Shown piece after piece: positions 1-11,600 of a DNA stretch of 64,000 nt; the stretch's first letter is position 1, and the number at the start of each line of letters is the position of its first letter. The stretch is from contig OY727099.1 of assembly GCA_963402885.1 (NCBI GenBank), forward strand, positions 13,194,001 through 13,258,000. Direction: 5' to 3'. A program made the position numbers and the translations under genes. This DNA is from Antedon bifida. Its lineage: Eukaryota; Echinodermata; Crinoidea; Comatulida; Antedonidae. A model generated the notes under the pieces. The model was not told where the DNA came from and did not search any database. It saw only the letters and a program-made list of their open reading frames with translations.

Positions 1-310
1 AAAATAAAAAAAAGACGGAAAAGAAGGTCACCTTCCATCATTTAAAGTATTCGTGGATTTTAATATTTTACCATTGGTCTTAATATGAATTTTGTGTGTC
101 ATACATACTTTGGTACATCTGAAAATCCGATTCTTAAGTGTTTCGGGTGCTGGGCCTTGGGGTCAGAGGTCAATTACCTACTTTTTGACCCACATTTTAC
201 CAATATTTTGATTTTATGGCACAGGACGTGTTAACGTACATCAATTTCTTTAAAATTAGGCTCAAATTAAAGCTGATGAATATACTAAACATTGATTCTC
301 ATTAAAAGAC

Positions 311-1042
311 ATGTCGGAAATTCCTACCCCAGAGGCTGCCGAAGCATTCAAACATCTGGAGCAAATATCAAATCTTATACCACCTTTAAAGAAAGACGCG
401 GATGTTTTGATTCTGATTGGAAAAGATGCTCCCCAATTTCACAAAGTTAGGGAAGTCATCAACGGAGAAAATCAAGAACCCTGGGCACATCGCTTAGATC
501 TTGGCTGGGTTGTGATAGGAGAAGTGTGTTTAAATGGTGCACACCTTCGACGAGATCTAACAAACCAGAAACAGGCCATCAGTACCTACTACACACAACT
601 AACCAATGGACGTAATTCAGCCAACTTTCAACCCTGCGAAAATACGGTAGAAATCTGCCAGATTCTAAATCACGAAAAGCAATTTGGTGCAGACATTTTT
701 ACACAGACTGCAGATGATGAAAAATTAGGCCCTTCAACTAAAGATTTAGAGTTTTCAAATCTTATGAGTCACGAGATGGTTAAAGATGCCGCTGGCAATT
801 GGGTTGCGCCCTTTCCATTCAAAACAGGTCGGAAAAAACTACCTAACAACAAGTGTCAAGCAACACAAAGGATGAAGACGCTCGTCACCTTATTGAATAA
901 AGATCCTAAAAAGAAAGTTCATTACTTCGATTTTATAGGCAAAATATTGGATAAAAGGCTTACGTGTAGGGTAGAGAATAAGTTGCTGAAAGCTGGTTGT
1001 TGGTTTTTGACTCCAGTGCTACGTTCATCGGTGTTTTGCTAA
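311..1042 (+). pseudogene. BEL/Pao pol fragment: protease-to-RT linker
   Basis: An open stretch of 243 codons. It carries the BEL linker signature (LIGKDAPQFHKVREVINGEN, then RLDLGWVVIGEVCL) and the block NWVAPFPF that precedes the reverse transcriptase. The equivalents in the 27.7-36.0 kb element are LLIGRDVVQAHKVREQING and RLDLGWVIVGETCL. The first Met is probably not a real start, because the BEL polyprotein would begin upstream in gag. The frame is lost after about 860, where the RT entry region should begin. Confidence 0.8.
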
Positions 1043-1781
1043 ACGACACTCTTTTGTCTGGCCCTGATCTAATGAACCAGTTACTTGGAGTACTCATTCG
1101 ATTCCGCGAAGAACCAGTAGCAATGACGGGTGACATTGAACAGATGTTGCGTATTTAAAGTGCGAGAAGATCACAGGAAATATCTACGTTTTCTGTGGTT
1201 CAAAGACAATCAGTCTGATGCAGAAATTGTAACATACTGCATGTCGGTCGATATATTTGGAAATAAACCATCTCCAGCAGTAGCCAACAGCGGTTTAAGG
1301 AAGACAGAAATGGAGGGAGCTGCTGTTTTTGGTATGGATGTCAAGCAACTGATGGATGAACACTTTTACATGGATGATCTGCTCAAATCTCTACCAACTG
1401 TGGAGGAGGCTTTGATATCTTGAAACGAACAAGAGATCTCCTGTCAACCTCAAATATTTGACTGCACCAGTTTACGTCTACCAATCCTGATGTCATGGCT
1501 GCTTTCAAGCCAGAGGAGTTAGCTCCAGCAGCTTCTTTGGTTGAAAATGAAATAACGTCAAACTGGAATCAATCCAGCGAACACTGGGAGTGTGTTGGAA
1601 CCTACAAGATGACACATTTACGTTCCGGATAGCAGAACCACATCCAAATTCACGAACCAAAAGGATGGTGTTGTCGGAAGTAAATGGTGTTTACGACCCC
1701 ATGTGTCTAGCTGCCCCAGTCATAATCAAGGGGAACATGTTACTCCGTTGTAGAACTGCGAATGGAGATCATCGAGTGTGA
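1043..1781 (+). pseudogene. BEL/Pao pol fragment: reverse transcriptase
   Basis: RT pieces lie in several frames. 1040-1150 gives [20 protein letters not shown] and a following DIEQM block. 1150-1260 gives VREDHRKYLRFLWFKDNQ and VDIFGNKPSP. 1350-1420 gives a YMDDLLKSLPTVEEA block, which is the RT active-site YxDD. 1590-1750 gives the thumb-like block ending in a YDPMCLAAPVI motif. Frameshifts separate all four, so it is non-functional. The same blocks are in order in the 31.4-33.25 kb element. Confidence 0.82.
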
Positions 1782-1860
1782 GAGAGTGTCAAGTTGGCCA
1801 AGATTAATCAGAATAACAGCTTATGTGAAAAGATTCATCCACAATATTGAAGTTAAGAGT

Positions 1861-2908
1861 TAAAATGAAGGTAGTCCAGAGTGGATCAGTAAACCTAAAG
1901 GAATTAGAATCAGCTGAATTGTATTGGATTCGAATTGCTCAAAGACCGTTGCATGATCGTATGAAGAAAGGTTAATTCCAGTCACTTAGCCCGTTTAAAG
2001 AAGATGGAATCATTCGGGTTGGAGGTAGAGTAAGTGAAAGTCGGATATCATACGAGAGAAAACATCACCACATCAACATTACATTTGCAAGTTGATTACT
2101 CGTCAAGAACACGAGAATGCACACAGTGGAGTAGCCACTACTACAGCCAAAGTAAGGAGAAATTATTGGATACTGGGTTTACACAGAATTGCCAAAAAAA
2201 AAGTTCCGGTGTGTAATATTCAGAAAAGCAGAACAAAAAGCTGAACGTGAGTTGAAAGAGATGATAAGAGGTTGGGTTGTTTCCATCCTTCAAGATTACT
2301 GTTCAGATAGCAGATTTGAATGGCGATTCACAACACCGTCAGCGCCCCACCAAAATGGTTGTGCAGAAGCACTTGTTAGAAGTGTAAAGAATGCATTAAA
2401 GAGAGCGATAGGTTCACAGATATTGACCCCGTTTGAATTATATACATGTTTACTTGAGGTGGGAAATCTGGTTAACAAAAGACCGATTGGACGAATTCCC
2501 AACGATCCAGATGATGGAAGCTATCTGTGCCCCAATGATTTGCTATTAGGACGTGCTTTCAGTGCAGTTCCACAAGGTCCATTTAAGCCGACCAATAACC
2601 CGAGACACCGAGCAGAATTTGTTCAACGAATAGTAGATTCGTTTTGGAAGGCCTAGAATACGGACGTTTTTCCATTGCTGGTTCCTCGTAGGAAGTGGAA
2701 CGTCGAGAGGCGAAACGTACGTGTTGATGACACAGTTATGTTATCAGATCCTAGTTCTATTAGAGGGAAGTGGACTTTGGGAATTCATGTTTATCCAGGT
2801 ACCGATGGAAAGATCAGAAATGTTAAGTTAAAGACTAGTGGTGGTGAGTTCAGAAGACCGATCACAAAGATAGTGGTGATTGATCCAGCAGAAGGATTTA
2901 AAGAATAA
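1861..2908 (+). pseudogene. BEL/Pao pol fragment: integrase and C-terminal tail
   Basis: 1860-2010 contains integrase N-terminal remnants (KELESAELYWIRIAQ type). 2189-2656 is open for 155 codons and has the catalytic-core end typical of BEL integrases: FTTPSAPHQNGCAEALVRSV, then LTPFELYTCLLEVGNLVNKR and a PDDGSYLCPNDLLLGR block. 2675-2908 holds the C-terminal domain (VDDTVMLSDPSS, GKWTLGIHVYPGTDGKIRNV). A stop at 2654-2656 splits the two. The integrase differs clearly from that of the 27.7-36.0 kb element, so this relic is from another lineage or is much older. Confidence 0.85.
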
Positions 2909-3135
2909 TCATGAGATGGCTACCATATTAAGTGCTATAAATCATTTACCGCTTTACTAAAATTATAATGTAAAACACCTAGTTCGACAGATAATACAAG
3001 GCATGAAAAACCCATCGTAAAGATGTATCCCATCATTCTTCCAAACCAACAGGTGTTTTTGGAAATGTATGTATATTTTGTGACAATGAAAGAGAGACAG
3101 AAAAGAGAAAAGAAACCCGACTTACCAGCTGTGAA

Positions 3136-3945
3136 TTGGATGTGGCAGAGCAGAATATCAAAGAACCTGCTGTTATATTAGGTGACTCTGTTATGCAAGC
3201 CAAAATAGGAAACATTGGATTCCACTCAAAAGAAGTAAAATATCATAACACATGCAGAAGACAATATATAAATCAGGCAAATAAAGATAAAAATGAAGGA
3301 AAGAAAGGGATTCAGATATCAAGTTTTTGATGGGAAATTGCATCGAAATTTGGTACAGGAGCTTGCCTGTGATCATTTAGAGGCAGATACCCGCATCATG
3401 TTTCATGCCAGATATGTATCTCAGCAAATTTCAAGACCTTCAACTTGTGTTATTCGAGCAAGTGACACTTGTATTTTGCTTCAACACTAAAAGTATCCAT
3501 CTTAATGGGAAGAATCATTAACGTTAGCAAAATAGCAACAAGCATAGGACCAACGTTTTTGTTCTGCTTTACCTGCGTATCACGCATTTACTGGATTCAA
3601 CTACACTGCTGTATTTATGCGGAAAGGAAAGCTACGTCTCTATAATGGTTGAATCAACACGATTTACTGAGGCATTAATCAATTGGATTGTCCAAAAATG
3701 TTAGAGATAGCACTTCAGATATTCTAGAAGAATTTGTATGTGCTATGTACAGTAGACCAACATTGAAGAAAGTAAACAAGGCAAGAGTAGAAATATTCGA
3801 TAAAATATATGCACCACAGCATGGAGAGAATCCGCTTAAGACGATTAAGACATCGGATCCAACATGCCTACCACCTTGCAAGTCAGTGCTTTGCCAAAAA
3901 ATTGAGAGGACAAATTATGTCGCACTCATATGGAAGATGCCATAA
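3136..3945 (+). pseudogene. Broken ORF of an unclassified repeat-associated protein family
   Basis: Three frame-shifted pieces look like one decayed protein: 3136-3330 (KYHNTCRRQYINQANKDK), 3293-3490 (CDHLEADTRIMFHARYV, RASDTCILL) and 3540-3945. The last contains LPAYHAFTGFNYTAVF, which resembles the LPAxHAxTGCD block common in large uncharacterised invertebrate protein families that behave like repeats. No transposase catalytic motif can be assigned. The TGFN in place of the usual TGCD, together with stops, suggests decay. Confidence refers to its being a TE-associated relic, not to any function. Confidence 0.5.
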
Positions 3946-4129
3946 TGAATATCTATTTTTTCATCAAAATATAAAAATATAGTGCCTAATCCCAACAGAA
4001 TTGCAAGAAAATGTTTTTTGATGTATTACAATAAACATCAGAATCATCGGCATGATGCATCTACCCAGAGATACAGGTAGCAGAGAACAAGAAGGCCTAG
4101 TAGATAGCCATAGTTTAGAAGTATTAAAG

Positions 4130-4735
4130 AATCATCATACTAGTGCACATGCAAAAAGAGATACTAAAGCAACTGCACACAGCACATCTAGGACCAGAAC
4201 AAACAAAGCTACTTGCAAAAGAGTCTGTTTTTTGGAACAACATTAACACCGACATTGACAAGCTAGTACCTGTGAACATGCTCAGACACCAGAACAATTT
4301 CTACCTCATGAGATACCTCAAAGGCACAATTGCTACAGATCTGTTGAGCTAAACAACCAGAAATATCTTCTTATCACAGATTTCTATAGCAAATTCCCTA
4401 TTATTAAGAAACTCCCAGCCATGTCACTGAGCAATGTAATTGTGAACATCACTAAGCAAGTTTTTGCAGAGTTTAGAATCCCAGAGAAGGTAGTAAATGA
4501 TAACAGACCACATTCTGATAGTCAAGCATACCATCAATTCACATGTGAATGGTCATTCGATCATGTCACAACATCACCAAGGAGACCAAAAGTAAATGAT
4601 TTCATAGAAAGACAAGTCCAAACAGCTAAGATCCACACCTCACATTCCTACACTGACGATCTACCCCCACATGTACCAATCTTGGAAGTCCATGTGAACT
4701 CCTCATGAACTGCAAATTAAGAAATTAAATACTAG
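4130..4735 (+). pseudogene. Ty3/Gypsy-type integrase fragment
   Basis: Two pieces on the plus strand. 4143-4352 has the zinc-binding/linker block (LHTAHLGPEQTKLLAKESVF, then WNNINTDIDKLV). 4421-4708 has the catalytic core end (FRIPEKVVNDNRPHSDSQ, then HVTTSPRRPKVNDFIERQVQ). The core normally reads SDNGPxF and SPxYPxSNGxxE, so here the glycines are lost. In the family the core Asp lies near the DN position and the Glu near FIERQ. About 70 bases between the pieces are frame-shifted. Non-functional relic. Confidence 0.75.
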
Positions 4736-4909
4736 CCAAAATTAACAACAAACCTGGAAACACAGAACAGAATGATATCTACGAACAACTAAACAAGCAA
4801 AAAAAAATACACAGAAATTATATTTTGACAAACGTGCACTTAACAATGAGCTTATCAGGACAAAGCTTTCATACAATTTTATAACTACAGTAAAAATGTA
4901 ACGATAACC

Positions 4910-5340
4910 ACAATACCACCATGGACTATGATATCTCAGTTTGGGGTTTTACAGTAGCGAATCAAATGAAAATACACAAATTACAAAAAAGAGCTGCAAG
5001 CATTTTTACATATCTTACATATAATGTTAATTATAAAACAACATGTGGTGATGACATAATCAATGATTTTTCATGGAAAATTTAAAATAAGAAGAAATTA
5101 TCATGTTTAATGTTCAAATGTTTTAATAGCACTGCACCGTCAATACTATGTAATGGAATAGAAATGGTATTTGACAGACATGGTCATAACACCAGAGAAT
5201 CTGAAACACTGAATGGTTACCCTAAGCCAAATGTAAATATAATGACAAGAAACATTTTAAAATCATGTACAAGCCTGGTACACTGTCAAATTTTATGTGA
5301 TGTTCCCATAATGGAAATGATGATGTCATAGCACTACCAT
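4910..5340 (+). pseudogene. Non-LTR (LINE) reverse-transcriptase C-terminal fragment
   Basis: Plus-strand peptide with ISVWGFTVANQMKIHKLQKR near 4930-4990, then a DDIINDFSWKI block, a stop, and LSCLMFKCFNSTAPSILC. This is the post-RT C-terminal domain (WG, then KLQKRAAR, then CLMYK) of CR1/Jockey-like elements. It aligns block by block with the element nested at 30.35-31.44 kb (ITVWGNTTELNKNILKRHQK, LACLMYKCVYGLAP). 5' truncated, stop-interrupted, dead. Confidence 0.7.
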
Positions 5341-5577
5341 ATTTGGAAATATCACTACCATACTAAAATTTTAAAAACATGCTATCTAAACTAAGTGAAA
5401 TGCAATTTAAGGGAAATACTTAATATTTATAAGGGAAAAATCTCACCTAAGTGTGATTGGTGAATATATTATAAATTTTACATAAATAAAAAAAAATTTA
5501 AATGTTTTAACATTAATAAATGTTTGTTATAAAACATTTCGTCTGCTGTGTCTTCACACATGATTAATAATGTAATA
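5341..5577. other. Intergenic spacer, no gene seen
   Basis: AT-rich spacer between the LINE relic and the NCAPH2 3' end. 5320-5375 contains two copies of a CACTACCATATTT-like word that recurs in the short dispersed element described at 54.54 and 56.87 kb. Nothing else is recognised. Confidence 0.5.
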
Positions 5578-5583
5578 TTTATT
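5578..5583 (-). terminator. NCAPH2: Candidate NCAPH2 polyadenylation signal (AATAAA)
   Basis: AATAAA on the minus strand (TTTATT on plus), 57 bases after the NCAPH2 stop codon at 5640-5642. It is the first canonical signal downstream. AT-rich sequence makes chance matches common, so this is a candidate only. Confidence 0.5.
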
Positions 5584-5639
5584 TAGTACTTATTTAACAG
5601 GCATGCAGTTACTTAATCTAAACTGAAACTATTGAAAGG

Positions 5640-8600
5640 TTAACTAACAATTGATGGTGCTCTGTACATAACAAGTTGTTCATGATGGCGCTCATGTTGC
5701 AGAAGCTCTAATCGCATTGTGTCGACTACCGCAACTCCTTCCGTGGTTTCACAACTGATATTAACATTTCCAGAGTTGGCCTAAAAAATAGATATCCTTA
5801 TGTGTGTGTCAAAAATTTATAATGTTTAATATACAGTCATTGTAATAACATTTGAGATCCTCCAAAAAACTCAAATCTCAAATTTACATTATTTACAATG
5901 ATAAAAACAGTCTGTATCATACAGTAGAGGCAAAATAAGACTAATAATACTGTACGTAGGCCTAGGGTGCAATTAGGGAGCTTTTGCTTAGGGATAGTAG
6001 ATGAACGAGACGGTAATTAACAGTGACAATGAGTAACGATGACAGTCAGCCCCTGTCCTGACATAGTCCGCAGACCCTGTACACGAAAGTTTAGCTTTGA
6101 ACTAAAAAATCGACCAATTATAGTTGCGATAAGAACGGAACGGAGTATACTGGGCTTATATACATGCACAGAGTAATATTTTAATTTAATATTTCAATTA
6201 ACATATCCATTCATATCTACCGTCTCCTATCACTACCATCCTGATGCAAAAACTCACTATTATCATGATCTAATGCCTCCGCAAAGAATACTGTATAAAT
6301 GAGAATTTCTTGGCCTTTAACATTACTAATTAAAAGGTCTAACAACACACATATTGTACCTTTTGTACCATTTTACTGGACAGATTCATTATGAGGTAGT
6401 GACTAAAGAAATGTTACGCAAACTTTGGATTTCACTGCCTAAAATAGGGTTCCAAGCAAGAGCCTGGACATCAGTGTACTGTACCAGTGACCAAGAGTCC
6501 TCCACCTCAGCCCCGCCATGGTTGGGACATGGTAAGAACATTTTGGGAATATGGGCCGCTAGTGTAGGTCACCAGAAATAACATTTGTAATTTTCGTGGA
6601 GGGTAAAAATTGCATTAATCCACCAGCCAATATCAAGAAAACATTCAGCACATCACAAGGTTTCTCCTTTATAACGTAAATGACACACGCATACATGTTA
6701 CCGTGTTGTGTCAGTCCACCATAGGATTTTATAGCAACACATTAATTTTGTTTTCATTCTGTCCATGAGTGACCAATTTACTATTAATGCCAAATGCGGT
6801 TCAACTCTTCCTGTTGTACCATTTCCTTCATGGTTGTATGAATACAGAATGTGTATATACATTATGTAGTTGTGGCGGCCGAAAATGTTAACTGTTTGAT
6901 ACGAATGCCCAAAATTCATAGGCAAAATAACGCAACAAATATTATGCTGACAGACATGTCATTCATTCAGCAGGTTATACAAAAGGACCTAATGATCTGC
7001 ATAAAACAGGGTATACTCCCAGGTTAGAAGGAAATCAAGAGTTCACAAAAAAAATATTCACATTGCCTTAGATCTTAAACAAATGCATTAAATGTTTCCT
7101 CACATTCCACCAATAGCAATAGCCCATACTGATGAGTTTGAATTTTGTGGGATAGTCTGTTTTCTGAAATTTAGCATCAGAAAAACCTCATCAAGGTATA
7201 ATTTCAAAAGAAAATTTGAAGTAATTCCTTAATGATGTTTAACTTTTAATCACACGTTGTCAAGTAGACGCAAAAACAATTTTTTACAGATCTTTTAATT
7301 TTAACTGTTTTGTGATATAAACCATCAGAAAAACCTAATTGATGAACCAGTTTCTTAATGATGTTTAACTTTTATCACATGGATAGGCTGAAAAACAATG
7401 TTTGGTAGATCATTCTTTTATTTGTTCGTTGGTATCAATTGTAAATGTGAACTGTATATTCCTAAATTGACTAACACAATCCTAATACTAGACATAAATT
7501 TGTAGAAGTAGAAAACTTACCAATTGTAATGAAGCCAGAAATAATCTTCCAACATCAACACTTGTATTCTCAGAAACAATCTCCTTAAATGTGATAGGCT
7601 TTAAGTTTCCAGACTTATTTGCAAGTTTGTCTATCATTCTTGTTCCATATTCATGGATATCAAAATATCCAAATTGTTCCTGCAATGTACGATTTTTTTT
7701 TATTGTTCATATAACACATTAACATGATTGTCACTCTGGTCTGGTTTACATCGTTATCATCAGCAGGTTATACAAAAACTTTAATTGAAGAATTCTATGT
7801 ATGAGACACTTAGTCTCATAAAAAATGCTCTACTTCACTTTTGGCATATTTTTTTACTTTAAAAATAACAATAAACATTATTTTACCTCTTTTTGAAGTA
7901 CAGGCATTATTTTGTCCTCCCACTCAGAAACTCTTTTTGATAGTTCTGTCAATTGAGCAAATTTTTGGGCACCAACAAGGTAGGTTTCCTAAAAAACAAA
8001 GTTGAGAGTAACTGTGACAGCATCTAAAACATTTTTGGAAATGAGCTGGTATTGTTTACAGCACCTGCAAAATGTTGAGATCTTTCATAAGGCATTTACA
8101 AGAGCTGGTACTGCAACAGCACTTGCAACATATTCAGAGCTCGCTAGAATTTAGAAGAGCTGTATTTTGACCATTTTCATAGAGTGCCATTTAGAAGAGC
8201 TGTTACTTTAACAGTCCTTTGAATATTTTAAGAGCTTGCAGAGGAACACTAAAAATGATAGATCCACTGTGTGTACTTTAAAAAATCTAGTACATCTTTT
8301 GAGACAAGTAGGGGTTCACACACAGTCACTGCCATGGACAGATGAGAGAGCTCTTGAAATGGCAGCACTGACATGATGTGACCTTTAGTGCATAAGATTA
8401 TACTGCACAAATTGAACGATTACAAGAGCTGGTTCTGTAACAGAACTATCAATATTTTCAGGTTACCAGAGGTGCGATAGTTACAGTATTATTATTATTA
8501 TTCGTACTAAATGAGGAGTTAAATTTTCATTGTTGCTTTAGAATAAGTAATAAATTGAAAGCTTTCTAACTTACTACATGATGTCGAACTAAATCTTCAT

Positions 8601-11600
8601 AACTAGAAATAACTGGCTCCTCATCCAAAGCTGAAAGGAATTGAACAAATGGGCTAATTAAAGAATTATTAAAGAAATTACAGAAAAAATACTTCTATAT
8701 GGATGACAGGCTGCAACTTCTTAAATACAGAAATAAATGCTGCAATTCAGCAAACATCGTCTTAAAAAGAGAATGTACGAGATAAAAATAATTATTATTT
8801 GACCATTGTCATCATCGTACCAATAGGGGGAACTTGATTATCCCCAGCAAATTCAGGGGGTCCATCATCATCCTCCTCATCATCATTTTCAAAGCCAAAT
8901 TCATCAGGACCTTTGTCATTAAAAATGGGTAAAGGATTTTCATTTCTTTCTTCTTCAGCTTGTCTTTCTTGTTCATCTTCTTTCTCTCTTTCTTCCAGTT
9001 CCTGGTATCGACCTTGTCTTGCCTACAAAAGTATAAATTTACCTTTTAAATTGTATAGAAACTAAAATTAAATTAACATGGTACACTACGAGCCATGGCA
9101 TTTAGTAAAGGTAACTTCAATTTTGCGACATTTAAATTACAATCCGAGCATTTAAGTCATAGATGCCGCAATTCATTTCCATACAATAGACGCTGGTTCT
9201 GGTAGTAGTAAAAGTCTTAAGGACTCAAAACTGGGGGTCCATTATACACACATGGCTCTTTTGGAAGAGTAGTAGGTCACCCGGTGTACTGGTCCATCTC
9301 AGAAGCTTAGTGGCAGCTGTACGGCACAAATATTGGTTCTGGTGGTGGGTAATTCATACCTGTGAGCAATACAGCTCAGTTAGGTTGCAAGACAGGTTAT
9401 CCTCCTAACCCCCACCCCTCTATTCACATCATAGGTCCTAGGTCAACCAAATCAAAGCTCCATATAATCAAATCAATTACCAATGTTTTCTTTTCGTCTC
9501 TAAAAAACTGTTGTTGTCTTTTGAATTCTTGCCAGTATAAATACTCCAGTTCCCTGAATGTAGGTCGCTTTAAGATGCTACATGGTAGTTTGTTGCTATA
9601 TGCATTATCTATAATCATTTCCACGAATTTTAAAATCAATGTAAAAAATAAATGACAATTTAGTGTCTTTTTTTAATCCAGCAACAACAAATATCTTTTA
9701 CCACATTTAAAAAAACAAAATAATGTTTTTCTCAATAATTTTTATGGATGCATGATCCTACATAATGCATGAGAGTGGGCAGGTATAATTATAAATTACC
9801 CTTTCATGCAATTTTATGTTCTTTTTTGTTGATACACAAAGTGCAAATACACAAATTTAGTACTACAGCTCTTGCACTTTATCAATCAATTGATTGAGTG
9901 ACTTTCTAATGTAGTATTAACTTTATAATTGGATCATAAAGAAGAGCATCGCAGTTGAATTAATTCAAGATACTTCTTCAATATTTATGAATATTTAATA
10001 ATATACAAATAATGAATTTTTATGAGTGTACCATTACACGAATAAGATTCATTATTTGTTTTAATATATAACATCTAAATAGATTCCTGTCATTTGAATA
10101 AAAGGTAGCCCTAGCCAAAGCTTACATTTGATTCACATTGATTAAAACAGTAACATTTGGTTTTTGATATTATATTAAATACTATATTTATATGGATTTT
10201 ATAAACACACCTACTTATTATGTCAACAAACAACCAAACAATCCTAGGCCTAGCAAGGCTAAACGTCTTGTAGAGATGTTCCCATTAAATAATCAAAATC
10301 CTACAAACGATCTAAAGCTAAATTTAAATGCCTTTTTGATCTAAATTAGTACATATATCTCTCCAGAAATCGCGAAAAACCATAACATAACATTCAAATC
10401 GCAGCGAAAGTACAAAATAGGTGGCGCTGTTGTATTTCAAAAGCAATAGTATAAAACAAAAATATTTTCCAAACGCGAAAAGATTTTTTTTTTCGTACAT
10501 GAAAAGAAGTACTATTAAACAATCGTTTAATAGTGCGTACTATTGCACGCCATGTGACCCACATTCATCCAATCAAATGACAGGAATTTATTTAGGTGTT
10601 ATATAATAACACCTATTAATAATAATTACTTACATGATTGACTTATATACTCAGTCAATGGCAGAAGACATTTTTCTTGTGTATTTTTACGTTTTCTTTT
10701 TTTCCCTGTCTCCAGTTTTGGTGGTACTTTGTATGGGTTGGCTAAAGGGCATTATGAATAGAAAAATAATAGTAACAGAGTTAATTCTAGTAACAATAAA
10801 TAGTTCACACATTATTATTCATTTTTATTGTATTCATTTGGGATTCTCACCACCAGGTTGGTAACAAAATTTGAATACGATATAAACATTTTGATCAAAA
10901 GGAAATTAATACATACATAACATATTTTCACAAAGAAAATGTATCTTAATTTCTAAAAGTATAAAAACTAGTGCTCTGTCTACACTACCAAACTTTATGT
11001 GACGAAAAAATGTGATAATGAACACGAGACATCATATTACTACCATATTTGGGCATGGCACACTTTTTTTTTGTCAAACTAGTCTGAAAGTGTAAACAGA
11101 GATTTAGTCACTACTAATGGATTTGGGCAAATCAAACAAGTTTGATAGTGTTGACAGAGCTTTAGGCTTTACATAACACATGCCATAGATATCTATTGTG
11201 TGGCCACTAATAAATAATAAATACATGGTAATACAACCAACCTTTTCTAAATGATTTCTGTAATACAGCATCTCCATCATGTGGATCTTGCAGTTGCCAA
11301 GGGTCAACAAACTTTGTAGGGACAATTTTGATAGGTATTTGTTCCCTTGTCCTCAACTGCATACGATTAACAATCTTTTAAAAATATAACAGTAAGGAAT
11401 AGAGTAAGGAAAACCAATAGTACCATTAAAATAGAAAATTGTACAGTAGAAAAACATTTTCTTTTTTTACATTATTAGCCATAGTGTACAGTACATAATT
11501 GCAAATAAAATTAGATTTTAATTTTTCACTTTGCTATATAAAATTATAAATAGCTGGGAATAAAACAAGATATATTTTTAAAATTCATTTCTTCTTTTAT

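Larger units (their letters stand above)
20..2908 (+). mobile_element. Degenerate BEL/Pao retrotransposon relic (internal region, no LTRs seen)
   Basis: Plus-strand relic in element order: a scrap of gag (about 20-58, matching the KVTF...FKVFVDF block of the BEL gag at 34.2 kb after a frameshift), then protease/RT linker, RT, integrase and integrase tail. About 250 bases of unrelated or decayed sequence separate the gag scrap from the linker, so the gag end, zinc knuckle and protease are missing. Many stops and frame changes show that it is dead. I find no flanking LTR pair; the 5' LTR may lie left of the window. The linker resembles the 27.7-36.0 kb element closely enough to be the same clade, but the integrase end is more divergent. 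Confidence 0.85.
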
